A stretch of 64,000 bases of DNA from Lonicera japonica (GCA_021464415.1 CM038471.1:78164414-78228413), one strand, 5' to 3'. Numbered from the stretch's first letter, positions 25,306 through 37,649 are shown. Notes: a model not told the origin generated them from the letters alone. Program-made: numbers and translations.

Positions 25306-28186
25306 TCATCCCTTTTTCCCCTTTCTGTTCTCGTAACGTTTATACGGGTCCTGCATCTTTTGCATTTCCATAGCACCGAAAACACCATAAGCACTACTCT
25401 CATCTCCCCCACCACCATGGCCACCACCGTCATCATCTTCATCACTTGCTTGATCGAGCGCCATCAAATCCTCCCCATACTTAACACTCTCAAGCCTCAT
25501 TTGCATAACCTTCTTATAACCTTTAGGCTCATTATACCCTTTTAACAACCCCACCACTTCCTTCATAGTAGGCCTTTTATCAGGCTCGCTTTGCACACAT
25601 AGGGCCGCCACATTAATTGCCATTTTGAGCTGGTTCTCGTCGAAATTTCCTCTTAGCTTAGGGTCTGCCAAGTCCTTGAACCGCCCTTTCAAGATCAAGG
25701 GCTCGGCCCATTCAGTTATGGTCCGTTTAACCCCACCTGAGAGTTTTTCGATAGGCTTTCGGCCTGTTAATATCTCAAGTAGAAGAATCCCAAAGCTATA
25801 AACATCACAACTCTCGGAGACTTTGCCCCACATTGCATACTCTGGGGCTAAGTAGCCCAATGTGCCCTTGACCCTCGTGGTCATGTGGCTAACCCCATCT
25901 GGTATTAGCTTGGCGAACCCAAAGTCAGCCACTAGTGGCTCAAAGTTTGAGTCCAATAGCACATTGCTGGCCTTTATGTCTCTGTGTATTATGTGGGGTG
26001 TTACTTCATGATGTAGGTACCTATTAATTAAAAAAATATATATATATGATTTAGAATAGAATCTTCGTGAAAATTAATATTGTTTGTATCAAACAATGAA
26101 TGATGACTAACTACTAAGAAAACACAAATAATCCCAAGGATTGTAAAAAATGAAAAGGTAAATATATATGAAAACACTATGGATTTTGTAGTCTCTTCAG
26201 CCGTGTCCTTCGAAGATGTCAAATTTTCTTTTTGAGTACAATTTCAAGACGTCAATTTTATGTACACCCTGTAATATATAACATCTTAAATTTTGATTTT
26301 ATATACCAGGACTTTAATTTTTGGTCCATTAAGCATATTTAACCGGTCAAAAATCATGCAAATTTGAATTCTTATGCCTAATTTGTCCTTGAAAATGCGT
26401 TTGTCAATGGAACATACATCGACTCAATGGTTTGTTTTTTCTTTATGTCAGTTTCACGTCTTGATTCATCTTAGTAAGATATTTCAAAGTAGATAAGATA
26501 ATCTTATTGAGCAGGACCTAAGATCTGCCATCTAGAAAAGCACCAATTTCTTACTTTCTCCTAAAAATAGACAGAAACAGAAATTATTAACCAGCTACAT
26601 GGGAATTGAATCACAATGTATGTTTTGTTTTTAAAAAATAATAATAATAAATAAATAAGCGACCAATACTCTAATTTTTGTGAAACAAGGGATATGTCAT
26701 ATGGTTAAAGGTAAAACTTACATTAAGCCTTCAGCAGAGCCAATAGCAACCTTGATTCTTTTTTTCCAGTCAAGTTGAACATCACTAGCAAATTGGCCGT
26801 GGAGATGAGAGAGGAGACTTAGATTAGGCATGTAATCGTACACGATTAGTCGTTGATCAGCCCCCGCGCAATATCCCCTTAGACCCAACAAGTTCTTGTG
26901 TCGTACCCTACCTAGAACTTCTACTTCCACAGCAAATTCCATTTCCGCCTTTGAATTCATAGATTTCAGTTTCTTCACCGCTATCTACATATATAAAAAT
27001 AAAAAGAAATGAAGAAAAATTAAAATTAGGCACTGATGTCATAACCGATGAGTTGTGGATTGAATGATATGGAGATGAAAATATTTAGGAGGTGTTTGGT
27101 TCGGGAATTTAATAAGATGGAACGAAATAATAAGGAAAATGAAAGAAAATATGATTTAATTTTCTTTCTCTTTTCCATTTTAAATAACATTTCAAATCAC
27201 AAGTTTTCAAGAAAATGCAAGTAAGGGTGTGAATATTATATGTGAAATGAAAATAAATTGCTTCTGATTTTCTTTAAATAGTAAATATTAAATCCCTCCT
27301 TTTGGAAATATTTTCGATTCAATGCATGAAGATATATATTATTCATTTTTTCTTTATCTTTTTTAAAGAATGGCATTATTTACACCCCTAAATCTGTCAC
27401 AAACACCCCCTCCAAAATTTAACTAAAAACACATTTTAACACCACCTTATTTGTTACAAACACCCCCCCTCCATTGCCCGATAGTAGGTGAGTGCTTAGC
27501 AACACACTCTCCTCATGTAACCCGAGTTTATGTAAGCGCACTCACCTCTCATTAGGCGGGCCATATTTGGAAAACACTCCAGTAATCCATTGCTTGATTT
27601 TAGGCGAGTTATTACAAATAAAGTCTCTCCAAGTGGGGCGATTGTATGCATCTGCATTCACCTCACATTAGGTGAGTCTTAGGGTGGTGTTAGTAATTAG
27701 AGATTTACCTTGGAGAGTGTTTGTAACAATTGGGTATTTATGACAGATATGAGGGGTGTAAATAATACCGCCCTTTTCAAAAGATATTGTACCTGAAGGC
27801 CATCAGAAATTTTGCCCCAATAAACACTTCCAAACCCTCCCTCTCCAAGCTTGTTCTCCTCACTAAAACCATTTGTAGCACTATGCAACTCTTTGTATGT
27901 GAATATTCTCCATGGTGTATTACCTTCGCCCACTGTCATCGACCTACAATTAAATGTAAAGAAGGATATATTCTATTGTCAAAACAAATATAACTAACTA
28001 TATATAAATAAATTTACAATTGTAAAAAACACGTAATACAGTTATAATTGTTCTAATGTACAATTATAAAAATACATAGTAAAAATTTGCAGAACAGCAT
28101 CGACAAGTTAATTTGTAGAGCAGCGTTACGAAAACATACCCTTCATCAACTTTCTCATCTCCACAGCAACTCAAGGAGGATCCCAT
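25306..28186 (-). CDS. N-acylated receptor-like cytoplasmic kinase, At3g15890-like
   Basis: Exons (minus strand): 28186-28140, 27943-27793, 26984-26722, 26020-25306, with GT-AG borders and matching phases; 1176 nt gives 391 aa. The N-terminus MGSSLSCCGDE has Gly2 for myristoylation and Cys7/Cys8 for palmitoylation, so the protein probably sits on the inner plasma membrane. Kinase motifs: GEGGFGSVYWG, IAVKK with K70, IIHRDIK (HRD 166-168), DFG (186-188), APE. It is RD-type and appears active. The tail is unusual: acidic, then glycine-rich (DDDGGGHGGGGDE), ending basic. The layout resembles the Arabidopsis PTI1-like kinase At3g15890, from family knowledge. A MITE occupies intron 2. Function in plant signalling is likely but not shown here. 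Confidence 0.9.
27372..27769. mobile_element. MITE with long TIRs in intron 2 of the second kinase gene
   Basis: The left end GGCATTATTTACACCCCT and the complement of the right end GGTATTATTTACACCCCT are inverted repeats of at least 28 bases allowing few mismatches. The 398-bp interior has no coding potential. The target duplication is unclear, so the superfamily is not assigned. Its right end is only about 24 bases from the 3' end of exon 2, close to that donor site. Confidence 0.65.
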
Positions 28187-28700
28187 AGTCTCCCTATGGG
28201 ATATTAAAAAAAAGTTACAAGTTGGCTTTCATTCGCCAAACAAAGTTGTTCTTTTAAACATCACTAGGGTCATTATTGTCATTTCACATCTAGTTATGCC
28301 GACCTTGGCCGGCTCTGTCTTGATGATACAAGTGAAATAATTAATATTTTTGTAATTTGCATGGGTTGAGTGTTGGGTTGGACCAACAAATTAAAAATTT
28401 ATCTGTAAGAAAAATTAAAACAATATTTAAAAGAGTGGATAATAGAGGATGTTGGAGTTTAATTTGTGAACTCCGCTAATTTATGAATAAGGACAATCTT
28501 GTTTTTGAATTACTTGTGGAATGGTCCGTCGTTATATAAATCAAAGAAATCTCAATATATTTTCGTTAAGTTGTGTTATTTTCACAAGATTTTAAAATTT
28601 TGTGATTTTTTTAAAAAATTTAGAAATTTTGATAAATATTTTATAAATTATCAAAAATATAGTAACGAAATTTGAGTTTGAATGGATTCTTATCTATTTA

Positions 28701-28991
28701 TAGGGGTGGCAAAAAAACCGAACTTGTTGAGTTCCCGACTTGGGTAAGTCAGGTTCTTTTTTAGGGCGGGGTGGGTTTGGGTTTTGCCATTAGAAACTAA
28801 ACCCGACCTACCCCATACATGTGTATATATATATATATATGTTTTTAAGTTAAAACCTAAGTCAATTTCACTCAATTCGGGGTAGGTTTGGGAATCATTA
28901 AAAAAAAAAAAAACCGTCTCTGGTTTAGGCCTGGGTAATTTATGGGCAGGTTGGGTTTGGCCAAAACCGCCCCGACCCGTTGCCATTCCTA
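28701..28991. mobile_element. hAT-type MITE
   Basis: A 291-bp element with termini TAGGGGTGGCAA and TTGCCATTCCTA is flanked by TCTATTTA (28693-28700) and TCCATTTA (28992-28999), an 8-bp duplication with one mismatch. The 98-aa open frame inside is not a gene. Confidence 0.75.
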
Positions 28992-28999
28992 TCCATTTA

Positions 29000-31437
29000 T
29001 ATGTTTTAGTTAGAGAGAGAAAGTTTCAGTGATCAATAATAGGGGAAAGATTAGATTAAAAAAAGATGAATCAAATTCAAACTCTATAATTCATCACGGG
29101 ATTCTCAAAATCCCAACTTTTTTGAGCGGATTATGAAATTGCGTAATTTATAGGATTTGAAAATTTGACGGAATTTTAAAATATCAAAATTTATCCCAAA
29201 AAAACTCTTGAATTATATAAATCATGTGATTTATTAAATCGCATCTTAAATCACACGAAAAGAATATGGTCTTAATCAAATGATTGTTTGATTAATTACT
29301 ATTTATTGATATTTAACTTGCTCCAGCCGTTCCATATAAATCTTAAAAGTTTTTGGATCACCTTGACTCTTGATTACTATTGTGGTGGATGTGGTGGTAG
29401 AGTTCATGGCATAGTGCTAGAATTGGCGTAGTGGTGGTGGTAGTGCGTAATGCTAGAATTGATGTAGTGGTGGTGGTAGTGTACATCTGGTGAGTTTGAG
29501 ATAAATATATACATTGGTGGAGCCTGAGATCAACGGTAAAGGAGGGGATTAAACTTTTTTAATTTTCTGAAATACACACTCCTCTTTCATGCTCTAGAAT
29601 TACAAGAAAATGATTCTAAAACTTTAAAAGTGGCAAATAAAATTCATGAAATGTCACTTTATATTATCCTTAAATTTAAAAAATACCAAAATATAGTGCA
29701 TTTTAAGCTACTCTTAATTACAAAGTTCACAAAAATTTTAAACAAGATCATCCCCCCCCCCATCACATGTTAAATTTATTTTTTTCAAAAACACTTGATA
29801 AAAATAAGCATCTTTCAAAACTTGCCCTTGTTAAATTCCCTGTGGCTTCGCCATTCTTGTGAAAAACAAAACAAGAGGCCCTTTTCCTAAACAAAACATA
29901 GTTTTTAGACTCTTGTTCTAATGAGTGATTAAAATATTGCACAAGTTTAACTAAATAATTCTTATTTGTAATATGTCATTGTGTAATTACCTACTCTATG
30001 TACATATTCAAAAGCGCCAAGTAAGTACAATAAAAGGTGCTAGTTTAAAAGAGATATCTTGATGGTGGGACTATTGTCAAGCTGATGGCAATGACGGCCA
30101 GGGGTGAAAGTCTGTTATAGTGCATATATCATTGTGTAAGAAAATTTTGAAGAACGTTTTACTAAATCAGTTTTTATAAAATAATTATTTTGTCATGGTT
30201 ACCATTAGGGGTTTGAGTCATTTTCCACCTGTTTCTCTTTTCACTTGGTTTGAATACTGGATGAAGGCTGGATGGGTCATAATGGATCCCACTTGCCCTC
30301 AATTAAACATTGATTTAAGTACGATTGAAAACAAGAACCTTAGATTTAAAACTACACCAAATGGCAAAAGAATATTGCAAGTGAGCCTGCCTACGCCTCT
30401 CTACTCCCTCTATATTAATTTCTTTTTTATTATTTCAAAATTCTAATTTTTCAAAACAAATATAAAATAAAAGAAAAGAAAAATACAACTTGTATTTTAC
30501 GATTACATTTTAAATATATTATGAGTAAAAAAATAATTTTATATATAAAATTATGTACTTTATTTGAATTTGTATTTAAATATTATTTTTTTATATATAT
30601 TATTAGCATACGTCCTTAAAACATATACTCCGTGTTAACTATTCAACTTGACTTTCAAATAAAAATGACCTGCAGTTAGCTTTTAAATCTATAAAATTTG
30701 TCCTTTCCACTCTCTGATGTCATGTTGTTTGACTTCAAATCAGATACAACAACTATATGTAGCCAAAAAAATCAGAAACATTGACACAAAATAAATAGTA
30801 CATTTATAAGAAACATTGACACTCTTGAAATATCCGGCGCACATTCCAATTTTATGATTTATGACTGAAAATTTTGTGCCAAGAATATTTTTGTAATTTT
30901 GTTATTGTAATTGGTAGATCCAAATTTGTACTAAATGATGATATGATATTAACACGTAGGCCTACCAGTAATTTATTTTTATAAAATCTTGAATGATATC
31001 TTTCATCTTTGTTTGCATAATAGTTGTAAATTTAAAGAGACACGTTCATCTACACTTAATTTAATAGAAGACACTTTTTTCTTTTGTTTTTCAATATATT
31101 AATGAGGGCGAGAGATTCAAACTAACGATCTCACTTAAGGTGGAATGAGTTATAGCGAGAGGTGACAATTTTAAAAATGATACAATAACATGACTTTAAA
31201 AAATAAAAAACTGACATGAAATTAACATGAGAACTTGTTTTCGTTTTTGTGTTATATTTCTGTATGCCTATAATTTTTTACACGAATTTGTGTCATACTT
31301 TTTATACAATATTAACACGAAATTAGAACTATATCCTATTAGTTGTTGCGGCTTCTTGTGTTGCATCTACTGATCTACATGTTAGAAGAGCAGATGTATT
31401 TACTTAGCATGCATGGAATGTCAATTAGGGCTCTAAA
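29000..31437. other. Intergenic DNA, no gene seen
   Basis: AT-rich sequence. A short direct repeat with GTAGTGGTGGTGGTAGTG occurs at about 29430-29485 and a run of C at about 29752-29761. The 83-aa frame at 30195-30446 has no recognisable domain and no supporting context. Confidence 0.5.
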
Positions 31438-31445
31438 TATATAAT

Positions 31446-31994
31446 TAGGGGTGTGCAAAAAAAACCAAAAAATTGACCCGAACCGGCCTGGATTAGCCGG
31501 TTTTTAAAGTTTTTAGTCCCGGTTCAGTTGGAGAATATAAAAATCAAAAGTGGTTGGTTCGGTTGTCTGTTGCCGTTATTATAGAATCGATAAAAACCGA
31601 ACTAAACCAAAAGGCATTTTATAAAAATAAAATGCTAAAAAGGAAAAATATTAATATATTTTGGTTTTTTTTTGTCAAAAATGATTTAAGAAGGAAAGTG
31701 CCTAATTAATTAAAAACAAGCCCAATTTTCTATTAAAAATGACTTTAAATCATGGCCCAACAATATAAATTTTTAAGCCATGGCCCAACAATATAAAGTA
31801 GGCCCAATTGTCCAAACCTAAAACCAACAAAAACCGACTAAGTACTAACCGAACTAACTTTGACCGAACTGACCCCAACCGGTTTTAGGCCTTCACCGGT
31901 TCCGCTCGGTTGACTGCCATCTGAAAACTGACTTGTTAGTTCGGTTTATGCTGAAACCGTATGGTTTGGTTAACCGAACCTGTTCACACCCCTA
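31446..31994. mobile_element. hAT-type non-autonomous element
   Basis: A 549-bp element with ends TAGGGGTGTGCAAA and GTTCACACCCCTA is flanked by TATATAAT (31438-31445) and TATGTAAT (31995-32002), an 8-bp duplication with one mismatch. The interior is rich in ACCGAACC-type segments on both strands and has no coding capacity. Confidence 0.75.
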
Positions 31995-32002
31995 TATGTA
32001 AT

Positions 32003-32879
32003 CACATACGTCTATCATGTTTTGTCGTGTTTAAGCGAATTATGTTTGTGTTATGTATAATACAATGTTATGTTACATTTTGCTAGTGTCTAGCTTTATG
32101 GTTCTTGTCATGTGTCATATTGTGCCAAGCACAAACACAACCTAAAAACTTGAATTGTGACTCCTTGTTGTCGCCTCTAAACTAGTCCTAGCAGTTATTT
32201 GGTTTGTAGTTAAAGTGATAATATCCTATTTGGTTAGATTTGGAGAGAAGTATATGGTTTGATTCTCCACTTACTTGCAAATTGAACTATAAGTATAAGT
32301 GTAATGTGTACATACCACTATGTATCAGGAAAATATAGGCACATGCATTCGAGATAAAATACTTACAAATTTATTGTGATCACTTTGTATCATAATATGG
32401 GGATTCATATGAAATTAATACATCTCGCTTTCCAGCTACTTGCAAATCAAATCTCAAGTGTATCTGAAATAAAGATTACATTACTATTACAACCACTCTA
32501 TATTAATTAAAATATAAGATTCATGTAAAATTATTAATCATTAACAATTTATTCTAACTAACCAATAATTGTCATACTGAAATGATGAAATATCACTACT
32601 TTATAATTATAACGTAACATATGACTTTCATACTTTCCAAGAACTATATAATTTAATTGTACTAAATCGTTAAGAACTATCTTAAGATTTGGTACAAAGT
32701 GCGTCCCAACAAAGGATGTCAAATTCGTAATTTTCTTTTTTTTTTTTATATTAGCAATCACACTAAGAGAGTTAAAGTTTCCTCACATATTGCACTAGCA
32801 GATCATGTATGGAAGCTGGAGCTACATCAATATAAACAAGTAATGGTGAGATCTTAATGTCCGTTTGATAATAAGATAT
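32003..32879. other. Intergenic DNA, no gene seen
   Basis: AT-rich sequence without supported reading frames or recognisable repeats. Confidence 0.5.
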
Positions 32880-32882
32880 TAA

Positions 32883-34345
32883 GGGGGTGTTTTGGATTTA
32901 GAATCTATAGGATTTTTATGAACTTTTAAAGTTCGTGGGTATTCAATTGAGATTTTAAAAAGTCTTTTAAAATCATGATGTATTCAATTGAGATTTTAAA
33001 AAATCTTTTAAAATCTTGATGTATTCAATTAGGATTTTAAAAAATCCATCTAAATCTTATGGTATTCAAAAGTCTAATGACTTAGTAGAATTTTAATTAT
33101 TGGTGAATTTTGGTAGATTGTAAAGCTTTTTTTTAAATAAAAATCCATCTTGAAATCTTCCCACTTACCCAGAGATTTAAGATAGATTTCTAATTTCTTT
33201 AACAACTTTACTCAACATTTTCTCTCTCTCCCCTTCCCATCTCTCTCTCAAAATCCAAATTTCTTATTATTTGATGAACGTGTTAATTTTTTCTTCATCC
33301 ATATAAAGTCTTTATTCTCTCTTTTACTAATGTGGTTATCACGCATTAACATAATTTCAAGTGGTTAGACCGCTAATTATCGTTCAAATTTTTAAAAACA
33401 ATTCATCTCAAATTCATTAAAAAATACTAGTGGGGTAAGCAATCTTATTTTGTTGGTGCATAAAATCATCCATAGTTAAAGTCAGTTTACAAAAGTAAAA
33501 TTTGGTTCACTTATTATGTAATAACTGTTAATTTTTTACTGTAAGCGAAGGTTAGAGACATAACATTTTTTTTGTAATTCATTTCATGGACTAACACAGC
33601 ATGCATTATTACACTTTTATAATACTCTAGATAGTAATCTGACCAAAATCTCAAAAACTTTAAGTACTCAATTTGGTTCAAACGTGGATTTTAAATTAAT
33701 AGATATACACTGGAATAATAATGTTATAATTCATATTCACTTTGTAATCAAAATCCTTTTATTATTTATCCTTTGATTTTTTATTATAACTAGTTTTTAT
33801 GCACGTGATTGTAGTGCTTGACAAATGTCATTAAATTCATTAATGAATACGTATATACTAAGAATTGAATAATTAGTATGAAATACAAATAATAATAACA
33901 TATAAACAAAATATAGTATCAAGTGTAAAATTCAATTGATGGCTATAAGAAAATCATAAAAAAATGTCGCCTTTAATTTTTTAAGTAAATAGGTGGCTAT
34001 AAAATAATGATAATGGAAATTAAGAGGACAACAATGAGAATGAAGAGGGTTATGATAATCATAATGATGGTTGAATGGAGCAGTATGGATTTTTATAATG
34101 TATTTCTTTAATTGTTTTTATATTTTTGATAATATTACTTTAAACTCGTAATTAATTTATTTTATTGTTTGTCTTTTGATTTTTTATTTTTCTGATGAAC
34201 TTATTAAAATCTACAGAAATCCATGGACTTATTAAAATCTGTCAGATTCTATAAGGATTTAAAACAATCTATAGACTTAATAGAATCCACGGATTTTAAA
34301 AAGTCAGTTAAAATCTTTTAAAATCTGAATTGAATACACCCCCCC
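32883..34345 (-). mobile_element. PIF/Harbinger-type element, copy 2
   Basis: This 1463-bp element starts GGGGGTGTTTTGG and ends GAATTGAATACACCCCCCC, with TAA on both sides (32880-32882 and 34346-34348). Internal sequence around 33800-34140 is the reverse complement of 12770-13110 in copy 1. Several partial repeats of the terminal sequence (TATTCAATTGAGATTTTAAAA) lie near its left end. There is no transposase frame. Confidence 0.75.
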
Positions 34346-34657
34346 TAAATGACAGAAAAAATAATTGGTTAGTGTAAGAAATTTGAAAATCAGGTAAGTG
34401 ATGTAGAGAAATGCTCTCTTCTTTTTTTGAATTTTTCCATTGAAAATGTTTCTTCAGGTGATGGTGAAAAAAAATGCACGAAAAATAAAGAAGGATGAAT
34501 GGCATCAATTCATAAAACATAGAGATCATATTACCACATCATCTTACTTATTTTTATATTCTCACACAAATCAATCTATCATTTTTCATCTTTTTATTAA
34601 ACAGAGCCTTAATTTAAAAAAATAGGTATTTTATGTATATTTACATATATATATATA

Positions 34658-35064
34658 GGGAAAATTTCCTACGCGGATTACTATTCACGGATGAACAGTA
34701 CGGATTGGTCAATTTGGCACGCTTTCTGATGAAATTTTTTGATGAAATTTTGTGGGGATGTTCTTCATCGTGTGTAGAACATCTCCACCAAATTTCATCA
34801 AAAAATTCAACCGGGAAGTGGGTTAACTACGTGATTGAAAAATATTGGTCCAAAAATGGATTTATAAAATCCAATATTTTTCAATCATATAGTTAACCCA
34901 CTTCCCAGTTGAATTTTTTGATGAAATTTGGTGGAGATGTTCTACACACGATGAAGAACATCCCCACAAAATTTCATCAAAAAATTCTATCGGAAAGCGT
35001 GCCAAATTGACCAATCCGTACTATTTATCCGTGAACAGTAATCCCGCGTAGGAAATGCTCTGCC
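34658..35064. mobile_element. Foldback element: near-perfect 190-bp inverted repeat
   Basis: The left arm (about 34658-34848) and right arm (about 34868-35064) are complementary with few mismatches: for example CCTACGCGGATTACT on the left and AGTAATCCCGCGTAGG on the right. They are separated by a short centre near 34855. TATATATATA flanks both sides, so it may have inserted into a TA repeat or duplicated it. A transcript would fold into one long hairpin. The 87-aa open frame inside is accidental. Confidence 0.85.
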
Positions 35065-35861
35065 TATATATATGGAACATTTTTTGTAAATACCTTATAT
35101 ATGGATTGGGGTTTTTGAGTAAATAAATGAATGGATTTTTTTAATGAAATTTGCTAAAGATGATCTCCATATTTAGTGGATTATCTCCACCAAATATATT
35201 AACAAATTTCACTAGGAAGTTTGTTAATTATCTCTTCAAAAAGCCCAACCCGTATATATGGTATGTATGGGAAATTTTTCATAGACTTATATATATGCGA
35301 TATAAAACAAGGATTTTTTGCAATAAAATAATAAATCAATTCAATTTCCCATATTAATTCCTAATGTTGTTAACACTTTTAGACCATACTTTTAGATCAT
35401 TAGATCACTTTTATGCTCATAATAAGATGTCAAATCACCTTAATATTACTCAAACACTAAACATATATACAAACATAATTCTTACATCTCTCTATTTTTC
35501 TACAACACTTCTCTCTTATCAAAATTTTAAAAAAACTTTCAAATGCTATAACTTTAAATCCACAAATCCAACTTTAATAAAATTTATATATTTAAAATGT
35601 ATTCATCAAGATTTACAAAATAAGATTTATTGTGATTATTAAAATATGTATAAAAGAATTTCAAGAAAACTTATAAAATATTACAACTAGAATGGCATAC
35701 ATAACATATTTCTAACTCATTAGTCATTGAAAGTATTACACAATGATTAGAAGATATTGTGATAAAATTAAAAATACTAAAATATCCAGATTAGGTGGGT
35801 TTCAATCCAAACAAAGCCGAATGTGGCTGGAATGTTTGTTCTAAGGTTCAATCTGCCTAGA
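35065..35861. other. Intergenic DNA left of the pararetrovirus, no gene seen
   Basis: AT-rich sequence. A short stretch near 35150-35215 recalls the arms of the adjacent foldback element (CTCCACCAAAT, AAATTTC) and may be a decayed relative. No gene is supported. Confidence 0.45.
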
Positions 35862-35874
35862 ATATATATATATA
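35862..35874. repeat. (TA)n at the left border of the pararetrovirus
   Basis: A short ATATATATATATA tract directly precedes the first sequence attributable to the viral insert. A similar tract borders the right end at 63058-63070. Confidence 0.7.
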
Positions 35875-36169
35875 CCGGGGGAAGAGACACACTCTAGATT
35901 AAAACATTAAACAAAGAACAAGACAACAAAGAGAAAAAGAAAATCAGATAGGAAAATTATAGAAGACCAGGGTCCATAACGCTATCACGGGAAGACAGTA
36001 ATATACATAAAATAGGATAGGCATCCTTATCAAGCTTTCATTGAAGATGAAAATATCAAGAGAAATTAATCTCTTCTAGAGAGACTAATACAAAAGTAGA
36101 CACTCATAGAACCTTACTATAAACTTACACACTCCAACTCCTCTGTCTAAAACAACTGAAAGCTCGCTC

Positions 36170-36177
36170 CTTTTATA
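36170..36177 (-). promoter_or_regulatory. TATA box of the pararetroviral promoter
   Basis: The minus strand reads CCCTATAAAAGGAGC downstream of the last viral frame, which is where caulimovirids place the promoter of the pregenomic RNA. Transcription would start near 36140 and proceed leftwards. Confidence 0.6.
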
Positions 36178-36345
36178 GGGGAATGGCTGAGCAACAAGAC
36201 AAACCAAAGGACCAGCTGTCCCGACAATCAAAAGCAAAAAAGCAAAGATTCCAATCAACTTTTACAAAAGCTAGTATGAAAACGACATAAAGCAAAAGCA
36301 AATAATAATACATCGCCGAAAGAAGATTCCTTCATAAGTGGAAAA

Positions 36346-36366
36346 TGACGTCATGGATGACATCAG
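36346..36366 (-). promoter_or_regulatory. as-1-like bZIP element upstream of the viral TATA box
   Basis: On the minus strand two TGA(C/T)GTCAT-type motifs follow each other 12 bases apart (CTGATGTCATCCATGACGTCA, positions 36366 down to 36346). This resembles the as-1 element of the caulimovirus 35S promoter, bound by TGA bZIP factors. It overlaps the end of the last viral frame and lies about 170 bases upstream of the TATA box, further than in the 35S promoter. Confidence 0.5.
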
Positions 36367-37394
36367 TCTGTTTCATTGCCGTCATAGTCAAAGTCATAAT
36401 AGTCATCATGACCGTAGAGTGGGCTGTCTGGAGAATATGGACCACCATCTTCATCATTGCTGGTGTTTGCGAGTTCTGCAAGTTCTTCGCCAAAATTTCT
36501 AGCATTTGGATCATCATCATCAACAGTATCAGATTCTATACCAACGAATGCGTCTAAATCGGAACTTAATTCACCATAACTCCATCTGTGCGATTCTGCG
36601 TAAGCGTAGAGGCAGTTAAATAATGGAGTACAGGAGTGATCAGTCCAGTGGGGATTGAACCATGCGACCTTTGCAAATTTGACATGATCAGGAACTGAAT
36701 CATAGTCAACCTTGTTTAAGGCACAAATATTTTTCAAAAATATGACATAGTTCAAATTGTAGGGTTCTTTTATGGTTTTGGCAAGATTCTCAAAGAACCA
36801 TGCTTCAATAGTAGCATTAGAACCATCTGGATGGGGAACTCTGAGTGGGTCATGGAAATGGATCAGGCAATATGTGTGATGATGGACCTTGAGGGCTTCT
36901 TTCCACTGTTCAACAGACTTGAACCATTTTAGAAAAATAACAAAATTATACGAGCTGGGAACTCCATATAAGATTGCATGGGCATTTTGAGTTTCAGGGT
37001 CTGAAGAAGCAATCTGTAAGTAGAGTAACAGATCAGGGGCCTTGAAAATGAATCCTACATGGTAAGCCTTTGTAAAATACCAAAGGAAGACAAGGGCTAG
37101 CTTTGGGATTCGGTAACAGTAGTGGATATGGAACAAGGAGCAAAACGGATAGGTAGGATGAAGGCGAAGGCCACGGAAACAAAGACCATGTTTTTCAAGT
37201 AATATTTCTAAGTACTTGATGACCATGTCTTTTGCTCGGAGGTCAATGGCAAAGTTGACCACATGTTCTTGTAGCTCTGAGGGTAAAAGAGAGATGGCTG
37301 TCATAGGATCAAGGGCTTGTTCAAAATCTGAGAACTGAAATGGGTGAGAGGTTTCTGATTTGGATTTTGATGAACTGGCTTGAAAGGGATCCAT
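36363..37394 (-). CDS. Pararetroviral downstream ORF, unknown function
   Basis: From the ATG at 37394 (MDPFQASSSK) a 343-aa frame runs to TGA at 36363-36365. It is in frame with, and continuous from, the end of the RNase H region, so it may be a C-terminal extension rather than a separate ORF. The centre is hydrophobic-aromatic and may fold as a globular domain. The last 60 residues are very acidic (DDDD, DDYYDFDYD). I recognise no known domain. Florendoviruses are known to have a second ORF of unknown function at this place, which fits. It has no internal stop. Confidence 0.6.
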   Translation of the reverse strand: MDPFQASSSKSKSETSHPFQFSDFEQALDPMTAISLLPSELQEHVVNFAIDLRAKDMVIKYLEILLEKHGLCFRGLRLHPTYPFCSLFHIHYCYRIPKLALVFLWYFTKAYHVGFIFKAPDLLLYLQIASSDPETQNAHAILYGVPSSYNFVIFLKWFKSVEQWKEALKVHHHTYCLIHFHDPLRVPHPDGSNATIEAWFFENLAKTIKEPYNLNYVIFLKNICALNKVDYDSVPDHVKFAKVAWFNPHWTDHSCTPLFNCLYAYAESHRWSYGELSSDLDAFVGIESDTVDDDDPNARNFGEELAELANTSNDEDGGPYSPDSPLYGHDDYYDFDYDGNETD

Positions 37395-37649
37395 GACTTG
37401 GGTTAAAGTATATATGACTGGGAGGCAGGATACGGTTTGGGGATGGTGATCATTGAATTTAAAGGGTTTGCAAAAGGTTTTTTTTATGAATGGGGCGATG
37501 TGGGATGAGGATTTTAACTGTTCATTTGCGCCTTGTCTTGAAAAGAAGTCTGCAATAACATTGTTTTTGCCTTGAATGTGCTTGACTTCATAATCCCATT
37601 GTGAGAACCATTCTGACCATCTCAACATCTGTGAATTTGGGATTTGCTA
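37395..37649 (-). pseudogene. End of pararetroviral RNase H, after an in-frame TAG
   Basis: The polyprotein frame meets TAG at 37647-37649 inside the RNase H region and continues in the same frame: WSEWFSQWDYEVKHIQGKNNVIADFFSR is the usual end of RNase H (its final part is ADFLSR-like). One substitution therefore truncates the polyprotein. The base after the stop starts CAA, but the downstream context does not match the full leaky-stop consensus, so a disabling mutation is the simpler reading. Confidence 0.75.

Noticed and set aside
34633..34896. 87-aa frame
   Set aside because: Runs along one arm and the centre of a foldback hairpin.
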